From the NCBI GenBank assembly GCA_003164785.1, contig PLUE01000034.1, positions 1 to 64,000 of the forward strand: a stretch of DNA of 64,000 bases, written 5' to 3'. The translations under genes and the position numbers were made by a program. Every line of letters starts with the position of its first letter. The first letter of the stretch is position 1. Source of the DNA: Gammaproteobacteria bacterium (lineage in GTDB: Bacteria; Pseudomonadota; Gammaproteobacteria; Steroidobacterales; Steroidobacteraceae). The notes below the pieces were generated by a model. The model ran no database searches, was not told where the DNA came from, and saw nothing but the letters and a program-made list of their open reading frames with translations. Positions 56,905-64,000 of this stretch are shown here, in pieces.

Positions 56905-58662
56905 ATGACCATCTTGCAGGTTTACGCCCGGGTGATCGCGCTGCTCGCCCCGGAGAAGACGCTCGCCATCATGCTGGTGGTGGCGAACCTCGTTCTCGCC
57001 GGGATCATGCTCGTCGAGCCGTGGCTGTTCGGTCACGTCATCGATTCGTTGGTCGCTCAATCGCGCCACGATGCCTGGTTCTACATCGGCGCGTGGGCGG
57101 CCTTCGGGTTGTGCGGCATCGGCGCCGGCGTGGCGGTCTCGCTGCAGGCCGACCGGCTGGCCCATCGGCGTCGCCTGGCCGTCATCGCACAATTCTTCGA
57201 GCATGCCGTCGCGCTGCCGCTGGCCTTTCACGGTGCGCACCACACCGGCCGGTTGCTGCGCATCATGCAATCGGGCGGCACGGGCTTGTTCGGCATCTGG
57301 CTGGGGTTTCTGCGCGATCATCTCGCCACGCTGCTGTCGATCCTCGTGATGCTGCCGCTCGCGCTGTCCATCAACTGGAAGCTGGCGCTGCTCATGATGA
57401 CGTTGATGGTGAGCTTTGCGGCGTTCAACGCCGTCGCTATGCGCCGCACCGACAAGGCGCAGCTGCAGGTCGAGCGGCTGCATCAGGAAATCGCCGAGCG
57501 CACGGGCGACGTGTTGAGCAACGCGCTGGTGGTGCAGAGCTTCACCAGCCACGAAGCGGAGGTCGCCAACATGCGTGAGCTGACCCAGCGCGTGCTGACC
57601 GCCCAATACCCGGTGCTGCGCGGTTGGGCGTGGCTGTCGGTGGCCACGCGTGCGGCCAGCACATTCACCATCGTGGCGATCTTTCTCCTCGGCGCCTCGT
57701 TGAACGGCAAGGGCGAAGTCACCGTCGGCAACATCGTCACGTTTTCCGGATTCGCCATGACGCTGATCGGCCGCCTCGAGCAGTTCTCCGGGTTCATCTC
57801 CGCGCTGTTCTTTCAAATACCGTCGCTGCGGGACTTCTTCGGCGTGTTGGATACGCCGTCGGTGCTCAAGGAGTCGCCGAACACGCCGGCGCTGCCGCGG
57901 GTGACCGGCGAGGTGGTGTTCGAGAACGGCTCGTTCGGCTATGGCGATGCCGGGCCGGCGCTGCATTGCTTGAGCTTTCGCGCACCGGCGGGCTCGACCA
58001 TCGCCTTGGTGGGCCCCACGGGCGCCGGCAAAACCACCGCCTTGAGCCTTTTGTATCGAGCCTATGATCCGACGGCGGGACGCATTTTGGTGGACGGCAT
58101 CGACATCCGCACCGTGTCGCTGCATTCCCTGCGCAGCAACATCGCGGTGGTTTTCCAGGACCCGGGGTTGCTGTATCGGTCGATCGCCGACAACATCCGG
58201 CTCGGGAATCCTGATGCAACCCAACAACAGATCGAGGACACCGCGCGCGCCGCGGAGGCGCACGATTTCATCGTGGTGAAACCCGAGGGTTATGCGACGC
58301 TCGTGGCCGAGCGCGGCCGTTCCCTGTCGGGAGGGGAACGCCAACGCCTGGCCATCGCGCGTGCCATGTTGAAGGATGCCCCGATTCAGATTCTCGACGA
58401 GGCGACCAGCGCACTCGACAATGCGACCGAGGCGCGCATTCAGCGCGCATTGGCTGCCCTCACCAAAGGCCGCACCACGTTCGTGATCGCCCATCGCCTG
58501 ACGACGGTGCGGGAGGCTGACCAGATCCTGGTGCTCAAGGGTGGTCGACTGGTCGAGCAGGGCACCTACGATGAACTGCTGCGCATGGGCGGCTTGTTCG
58601 CCGAGTTGAACAATCAGGGCACGTTCGTCGCCGACGACGATGCGGAGACGGGAGACGCCTGA
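56905..58662 (+). CDS. ABC exporter, NdvA/ChvA-like
   Basis: TMD plus Walker A VGPTGAGKTTALSLLYRAYDP, signature SLSGGERQRLAIARAMLKD, Walker B IQILDEATSALD; N-terminus ILQVYARVIALLAPEK like cyclic beta-glucan exporters. Confidence 0.85.
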   Translation: MTILQVYARVIALLAPEKTLAIMLVVANLVLAGIMLVEPWLFGHVIDSLVAQSRHDAWFYIGAWAAFGLCGIGAGVAVSLQADRLAHRRRLAVIAQFFEHAVALPLAFHGAHHTGRLLRIMQSGGTGLFGIWLGFLRDHLATLLSILVMLPLALSINWKLALLMMTLMVSFAAFNAVAMRRTDKAQLQVERLHQEIAERTGDVLSNALVVQSFTSHEAEVANMRELTQRVLTAQYPVLRGWAWLSVATRAASTFTIVAIFLLGASLNGKGEVTVGNIVTFSGFAMTLIGRLEQFSGFISALFFQIPSLRDFFGVLDTPSVLKESPNTPALPRVTGEVVFENGSFGYGDAGPALHCLSFRAPAGSTIALVGPTGAGKTTALSLLYRAYDPTAGRILVDGIDIRTVSLHSLRSNIAVVFQDPGLLYRSIADNIRLGNPDATQQQIEDTARAAEAHDFIVVKPEGYATLVAERGRSLSGGERQRLAIARAMLKDAPIQILDEATSALDNATEARIQRALAALTKGRTTFVIAHRLTTVREADQILVLKGGRLVEQGTYDELLRMGGLFAELNNQGTFVADDDAETGDA

Positions 58663-58698
58663 TGCGCGGGGTCAGGCGGGCTCCGCCGCCCCGGCGCC

Positions 58699-58944
58699 TC
58701 AGGAGGCTGCGACGCACTCCTTGATGAATGCCGCTTTTTGCGGCCCCACGAGCTTCTTCGCCTTGGCTTCCTTGATGCACGCGGTACGCCGGGCGTGCCG
58801 GGCCGCGGCATCGCCGTCCGCGGCGGCCGTCGGGCCCGACGCCGGGTCCGCAGGGGGGGGCGGCGTGGGGTGATGATCGTCGGCCGCGAAGCCGCCGAGG
58901 GCTGCGAGGCTGAGAATGACGGCAAGGGGAAGCACGAAGCGCAT
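58699..58944 (-). CDS. Secreted PsiF-repeat-like small protein
   Basis: Signal peptide plus ACIKEAKAKKLVGPQKAAFIKECVAAS. Confidence 0.6.
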   Translation of the reverse strand: MRFVLPLAVILSLAALGGFAADDHHPTPPPPADPASGPTAAADGDAAARHARRTACIKEAKAKKLVGPQKAAFIKECVAAS

Positions 58945-59018
58945 GGGACACCAAGGATAGCGTTACGCCAAGCCGGCGCCGATGAATGGCGCATGAAGCT
59001 TGCGTAACCTTGCCGGCG

Positions 59019-59471
59019 TTATGTCGCGATGGGCCCGGACAAACGCCGGCGCGCGAGCTCGAGGTACGCCTGCTGGTCCGGTTCGCGACCGGCGCGTTGC
59101 GCCTCCCAGAGCGTCTCGGCAAGCGCCTCCATGAGAATGTGCTCCGCGTCGTGCGAGCCGGCGAATCGCGCCTGAAGTTGCCCGTGCAATTCGCGCACAC
59201 CCGGAGGCCGGTCGATGGAGATTTGCTCGCGCACCGCCATGTGCAGTCCCATGTGCAAGAACGGATTTCCGGTGGCGTGGGCGGCATCGGATTCGATCGA
59301 CAACGCCTTGCCGGTGTTCTGCACCACCGGCTGGTATTCGGGGTGCGCGCCGATGACGTCCGCGATCATCGCCTCCAACGGCGAGAGTAGCGAGCCGGCG
59401 AGGTGTTTGCGCCACGCGTCCAGGTAGCTCTGGCGAAGCTGATCCCGGGTGTAGGAACCGAATATGCTCAC
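59019..59471 (-). CDS. DUF1841 family protein
   Basis: [47 protein letters not shown]...GNPFLHMGLHMAVREQISIDRPPGV; GTG start inferred. Confidence 0.8.
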   Translation of the reverse strand: MSIFGSYTRDQLRQSYLDAWRKHLAGSLLSPLEAMIADVIGAHPEYQPVVQNTGKALSIESDAAHATGNPFLHMGLHMAVREQISIDRPPGVRELHGQLQARFAGSHDAEHILMEALAETLWEAQRAGREPDQQAYLELARRRLSGPIAT

Positions 59472-60109
59472 TCGATGGCCTTTGTTTTGTGACGATACTC
59501 GCACAAGTCCGCGATGATGCAGACCGGGCAGTCCGGGACCCGGGCCTTGCACACGTAGCGGCCGTGCAGTATCAGCCAATGATGCGCGTCCTGCAGGTAT
59601 TCGGGAGCGATGACCTTCAGCAACTTGTCCTCGACCGCGCGCACCGTCTTGCCGGGCGCCAGTCCGGTACGATTGGCGACGCGGAAAATATGGGTGTCGA
59701 CGGCAATGGTAGCCTCACCAAAGGCCGTGTTCAGCACGACGTTCGCCGTTTTCCGGCCGACGCCGGGCAGACTCTCCAGCGCTTCCCGGGTCCGGGGCAC
59801 CTCACCTGCATGCTGGGTGACCAGCGCCTCGCAGGCCGCGATGATGTTCTTCGCCTTGGTGTTGTAGAGCCCGATGGTCTTGATGTACCGGCTGAGGCCG
59901 GGAACTCCCAGCGCGAGCATGGCAGCCGGGGTATTGGCCGCCCGGAACAAGGCCGGAGTGGCCTTGTTGACGCCCTTGTCCGTTGCCTGGGCCGACAGGA
60001 TGACCGCAACCAACAGTTCGAAGGGCGAACTGTAATGCAACTCGGTGCGCGGAGCGGGGTTCGCGGCCCGAAACCGGGCGAACATCTCGCGCCGTTTGGC
60101 GGCGTTCAT
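59468..60109 (-). CDS. nth: Endonuclease III
   Basis: [67 protein letters not shown]-terminal 4Fe-4[18 protein letters not shown]. Confidence 0.96.
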   Translation of the reverse strand: MNAAKRREMFARFRAANPAPRTELHYSSPFELLVAVILSAQATDKGVNKATPALFRAANTPAAMLALGVPGLSRYIKTIGLYNTKAKNIIAACEALVTQHAGEVPRTREALESLPGVGRKTANVVLNTAFGEATIAVDTHIFRVANRTGLAPGKTVRAVEDKLLKVIAPEYLQDAHHWLILHGRYVCKARVPDCPVCIIADLCEYRHKTKAIE

Positions 60110-60675
60110 GGTCCGTCACCGGGGATGGGGCGCCGCGCCACGGCGATCTTCTTGGCGTCCAGGGCACGCTGTCGTTCCTGGACACGTTGTTCCAGTCGGC
60201 GTCTGTGTGCGTGATAACGCCCGCGGTTACGGGCGGGCTCATCGGCGGCGGGGACGGGCGCGTCCCGCATCTCGATGCAATCCACCGGGCATGGCGCCAC
60301 GCACAGCTCGCAGCCCGTACAGCGGTCGATCAGCACCGTGTGCATGAATTTCGCCGCCCCGACGATGGCATCGACCGGGCAGGGCGCGAGGCAGCGCGCG
60401 CAGCCAATGCAGCGCGCTTCGTCGATCCATGCCAGCCGCGGCGGACCCTCGATGCCGTTGGCGGGATTCAGCGGCTGGAATTGCCTTCCGAGGAGGTCGG
60501 CGAGCGCATGGATCGTGCGACTCCCGCCGGGCGGGCATTGATTGATGGCGGCGGTGCCGTCGGCGATCGCCGTCGCGTACGGCTCGCAGCCCGAATAGCC
60601 GCAGCGCGTGCATTGGGTCTGGGGCAACAATGCGTCGATTCGCGCCACGATGTCGGGCGCGGCAGGTGTCGTCAT
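60106..60675 (-). CDS. rnfB: RnfB-like electron transport protein (4Fe-4S)
   Basis: [62 protein letters not shown]. Confidence 0.88.
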   Translation of the reverse strand: MTTPAAPDIVARIDALLPQTQCTRCGYSGCEPYATAIADGTAAINQCPPGGSRTIHALADLLGRQFQPLNPANGIEGPPRLAWIDEARCIGCARCLAPCPVDAIVGAAKFMHTVLIDRCTGCELCVAPCPVDCIEMRDAPVPAADEPARNRGRYHAHRRRLEQRVQERQRALDAKKIAVARRPIPGDGP

Positions 60676-60676
60676 A

Positions 60677-62803
60677 TCACTTGATGCGCATGCCGGGCAG
60701 CGCGCCGGAGTCGGGCGACAGGACGAAAATCTCCCTACCGCCGGGTCCGGCGGCCAACATCATTCCCTCCGAGACGCCGAACCGCATTTTACGCGGCTCC
60801 AGATTGGCGACGACCACGATGAGTCTGCCGACCAAGGCTGCCGGCTCATAGGCCGCGCGGACGCCCGCGAAGACATCCCGCTCGCCGAGGTCGCCCACGT
60901 CGAGCCGAAGCTTCAACAGCTTGTCCGCACCCGGAATCAGGTCGGCGCTCAGGACCTTGGCCACGCGCAGGTCCACACGCAGAAAGTCGTCGATGGAAAT
61001 CGAGTTGCCTTCGACCGCCGCGGCGGCGGCGAGGGTGGCTTCGTCCGAGGCTGCGGTCGAGGCAGTCGCGCGGCGCGTCGGCGGCGGTGCGGCGGGCGGC
61101 GCCGTCACTTTGACCGTCACCGTCGCCTGCGCGCCCGGGCTGGCGGTGACCGTGGCCACCGCTTCCGGCGGCGGTTCGACGAGCTTGGCCACCGCCTTGG
61201 GGTCGAGTCGCGTGGCCAGCGGTTGATATGGCGATATCGTCGTGCCCAGCAAAGGCGCTGCGACGCTGTCCCAGGTCCAGGCGCCTTCCTGGAAGAAACG
61301 TTGGGCCTGCACGGCCATCTCCGGCAGCGCCGGCTGCAGGTAGACCATGAGCACGCGAAACAGATTGAGGCCCTGGGTGCAGACGCTCCGGACTTCGGCA
61401 GCGTTCGCCGGGTCCTTCGCCAGGCTCCAGGGTTTGCGCGCATCGATGTATTGATTCGCACGATCCGCGAGAGCCATGATCTCGCGGACGGCGCTCGCCG
61501 TATCCCGGGCCTCGTAGGCCGCGGCGATCTTCTCGCCGGCGTCCGCGAATTCCGCATACAGGCCGGGTTCGGGCAGGGTGGCCGCCAGCGTGCCGGCGGC
61601 ATTCTTGGTGATGAATCCCGCGCAGCGGCTCGCGATGTTCACGAGCTTGCCGACGATCTCCGAATTGACGCGGGTCGTGAACTCGTCGAGGTTCATGTCG
61701 AGGTCATCGATGCCGGGCCCGAGCTTGGCGCAGAAGTAGTAGCGCAGGTACTCCGCCTTGAAGCTGTCGAGATAGCGCCGTGCCGTGATGAACGTGCCGC
61801 GCGACTTGGACATCTTCTGGCCGTTGATGGTGACGAAACCATGCGCATGGACCGACGTGGGCCGGCGCAGTCCGGAGCCCTCGAGAACGGCCGGCCAGAA
61901 CAGCGTGTGAAAATACAGGATGTCCTTGCCGATGAAGTGATGCAGCTCCGTGTTCGCATCCTTGCGCAGGAAGTCGTCGAATTTCAGGCCGGTGCGCGCG
62001 CACAGCTGCGTGAAACTCGCGAGATACCCGATGGGGGCGTCGAACCAGACATAAAAGTATTTCCCGGGGGCATCGGGAATCTCGAAGCCGAAATAGGGCG
62101 CATCGCGGGAAATATCCCAATCGCGCAGACCTTGCGTGAACCATTCCTCGAGCTTGCGCGCGATGCTCTCCTGCACCGCGCCGCTTTTCACCCAGGCGGC
62201 AAGGCTCGCCTCGAAGGTACTCAGCTTGAAAAAGTAGTGCTCCGAGTCGCGCCACACGGGAGCTGTGCCGCTGACGACGGAGATGGGGTTCTTGAGGTCC
62301 GCCGGCGTATAGGTCGAACCGCAGTTCTCGCAGGAGTCGCCATATTGGTCCGCCGTACCGCACACCGGACAGACGCCTTTGACGTATCGATCCGGCAGGA
62401 ACATCTTGGCGGTGTCGTCGTAGGCCTGGCTGATCGTTTTGCGATCGATGTGACCGGCGGCGCGCAGCGTGCGATACAGGTCATCGCACAGCACCTCGTT
62501 CTCGGGCGAGTGCGTCGAGCCGAAGTTGTCGAAACCGATCAACATCTCCGCCAAATCGCGCTGGTGCTCGATGTTGACCTTCGCGATCAGGGCCTCCGGG
62601 GTGATGCCTTCTGTCTGGGCCTTGAGCATGATCGGGGTGCCGTGAGTGTCGTCGGCACAGACGTAGTAGCACTCGTTTCCACGCAGTTTCTGAAACCGCA
62701 CCCAGACGTCGGTCTGCACGGCTTCGAGCAGATAGCCGAGGTGAATGGACCCGTTGGCATAGGGGAGGGCGCTGGTTACCAGAATTCGGCGTCGTGCGGT
62801 CAT
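60677..62803 (-). CDS. metG: Methionyl-tRNA synthetase with C-terminal tRNA-binding domain
   Basis: [70 protein letters not shown]-terminal [12 protein letters not shown]. Confidence 0.97.
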   Translation of the reverse strand: MTARRRILVTSALPYANGSIHLGYLLEAVQTDVWVRFQKLRGNECYYVCADDTHGTPIMLKAQTEGITPEALIAKVNIEHQRDLAEMLIGFDNFGSTHSPENEVLCDDLYRTLRAAGHIDRKTISQAYDDTAKMFLPDRYVKGVCPVCGTADQYGDSCENCGSTYTPADLKNPISVVSGTAPVWRDSEHYFFKLSTFEASLAAWVKSGAVQESIARKLEEWFTQGLRDWDISRDAPYFGFEIPDAPGKYFYVWFDAPIGYLASFTQLCARTGLKFDDFLRKDANTELHHFIGKDILYFHTLFWPAVLEGSGLRRPTSVHAHGFVTINGQKMSKSRGTFITARRYLDSFKAEYLRYYFCAKLGPGIDDLDMNLDEFTTRVNSEIVGKLVNIASRCAGFITKNAAGTLAATLPEPGLYAEFADAGEKIAAAYEARDTASAVREIMALADRANQYIDARKPWSLAKDPANAAEVRSVCTQGLNLFRVLMVYLQPALPEMAVQAQRFFQEGAWTWDSVAAPLLGTTISPYQPLATRLDPKAVAKLVEPPPEAVATVTASPGAQATVTVKVTAPPAAPPPTRRATASTAASDEATLAAAAAVEGNSISIDDFLRVDLRVAKVLSADLIPGADKLLKLRLDVGDLGERDVFAGVRAAYEPAALVGRLIVVVANLEPRKMRFGVSEGMMLAAGPGGREIFVLSPDSGALPGMRIK

Positions 62804-62881
62804 GACGAATTATGCCATGGCGCGCCCGGCCGGGGGGCGTGGCCCGGCGCCGGGCGCGCGCAGCGGCCATTCCGGGACCCG

Positions 62882-63946
62882 TCAAGTCGTCGCGTTGCGG
62901 ACCAGTTCGAACCGGCTCTTGTTGATGGCTTTCTTGTAGGCTTCCTGGCCGGAAATCTGCCGCGCATCCAGAAGGGTCTGGATGGCGGTATCCATCAGCC
63001 GCATGCCGGTGGCGCCACCGCTCTGCATGGCATTTTCCAGCTGGTCCATCTTGCCCTGGCGGATCAGGTTGGCGACCGCCGGGGTGTTGATGAGGATTTC
63101 GAGAGCGGCGACCCTACCCTGTTTGTTGACGGTGGGGACGAGTTGTTGCGATACGACGCCCCGCAGGCTGGTCGACAGCATGGTGCGCACGTGCGGCTGC
63201 TTGTCCGCCGGAAACGCGTTCACCAAGCGATCGACCGTGGCCGCCGCCCCATTGGTATGCAGGGTGCCCATGACCAGGATGCCCATCTCGGCGGCGGTGA
63301 CGGCGATACTCATGGTCTCGAGGTCTCGCAGCTCGCCGACCAGGATGACGTCCGGGTCCTCGCGCAGCGCCGACATCAGAGCCGATGAAAACGACGCCGC
63401 ATGCACGCCGATCTCGCGTTGACTGATGAGGCACTGCTTGCGCGTGTGCACGAATTCGATCGGATCCTCGATGGTGAGAATGTGGCCCTTCTCGCGCGTG
63501 TTGATGTCGTCGATCATCGCGGCCAGCGTCGTGGATTTTCCCGACCCGGTCTTTCCAGTCACGAGGATGAGTCCGTTGTTCATCTTGCAGAGGTTCATGA
63601 CCGCCTCGGGAAGTTTGAGTTCCTGTGCGGTGCGGGCCTTGCTCGGAATGGCCCGGAATACCGCGCCCATGCCATTGAGCTGGCGCATGACGTTGACGCG
63701 GAACCGGGCGACGCCGGGGATGCTGTAGGCGAAGTCGGTGCCGTCCTTGGCCTCGAAGCGCTCCACCGACAGTTTGGGCATGATTTCATAGAGCGTGGTC
63801 TGGACCATGTCCGCGGCCAGCCGCTCGGGCCGGAGCGGCTTGAGTTCGCCATATTGACGGATTCGCGCCGGGTCGCCGGCCAGGAAGTGCAGGTCCGAGC
63901 CATTCTTTTCGAGCAACTGGGTCAGATAGCCGTCGATGACTGCCAT
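62882..63946 (-). CDS. pilT: PilT/PilU-type twitching motility ATPase
   Basis: GLILVTGKTGSGKSTTLAAMIDDINTREKGHILTIEDPIEFVH, REDPDVILVGELRDLETMSIAVTAAEMGILVMGTLHTNGAAATVDRLVNAFP. Confidence 0.92.
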   Translation of the reverse strand: MAVIDGYLTQLLEKNGSDLHFLAGDPARIRQYGELKPLRPERLAADMVQTTLYEIMPKLSVERFEAKDGTDFAYSIPGVARFRVNVMRQLNGMGAVFRAIPSKARTAQELKLPEAVMNLCKMNNGLILVTGKTGSGKSTTLAAMIDDINTREKGHILTIEDPIEFVHTRKQCLISQREIGVHAASFSSALMSALREDPDVILVGELRDLETMSIAVTAAEMGILVMGTLHTNGAAATVDRLVNAFPADKQPHVRTMLSTSLRGVVSQQLVPTVNKQGRVAALEILINTPAVANLIRQGKMDQLENAMQSGGATGMRLMDTAIQTLLDARQISGQEAYKKAINKSRFELVRNATT

Positions 63947-64000
63947 GGGGTCACGGATCCACGGGTTCGAAGGGAGGGACGGCCGCCATGTCGGTGACGA

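Noticed and set aside
55843-58494. 883-aa minus-strand ORF across lpdA and the ABC exporter
   Set aside because: Spans two well-supported genes on the other strand; low-complexity Arg/Gly/His translation typical of shadow ORFs.
60608-63388. 926-aa plus-strand ORF opposite rnfB, metG and pilT
   Set aside because: Crosses three clearly coding minus-strand genes; composition is that of an antisense frame.
1-64000. CRISPR array, rRNA operon, or recognised anti-phage defence operon
   Set aside because: No regularly spaced direct repeats, rRNA-like segments or defence signature genes were seen beyond the two TA pairs.

Overview
GC-rich proteobacterial chromosome segment, probably gammaproteobacterial by gene content (low confidence on taxonomy). 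(i) ~0.1-9.4 kb: a corrinoid/MttB-type one-carbon methyltransferase locus with a CoA-transferase, two non-pyrrolysine MttB homologues, a corrinoid protein, a pterin-dependent methyltransferase, a RamA-like ASKHA/2Fe-2S activator and a DUF1638 protein. It also holds a short 'virulence-factor'-like ORF (6159-6326) that is absent from the supplied ORF track. (ii) ~9.4-15.9 kb: an accreted, decaying island marked by three copies of a tRNA 3'-half (tRNA-Thr(CGU)-like), PIN-domain toxin-antitoxin pairs, a broken P4-type integrase, and IS1182-like, IS91-like and TonB-receptor remnants. (iii) ~16-24.3 kb: KdpDE-like regulators without kdpFABC and a collapsed RND efflux locus in which a permease half is fused in frame to an outer-membrane factor fragment. 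(iv) ~24.4-34.6 kb: methyltransferases, cytochrome b561, a diheme c cytochrome, a monoheme beta-barrel protein, small unusual ORFs, two Crp/Fnr paralogues and oleate hydratase. (v) ~34.7-39.7 kb: a lipid-type cluster (LpxL-like acyltransferase, FAAL-ACP, P450, DUF374 acyltransferase). (vi) ~39.9-64 kb: mostly core genes (GGDEF/EAL, nadC, grxD, Do protease, two-component system, rnt, pyrC, pepA, aceE-aceF-lpdA, NdvA-like ABC exporter, nth, rnfB, metG, pilT). No intact tRNA, rRNA or CRISPR array was recognised. All family calls come from reading the translations; no database search was run.
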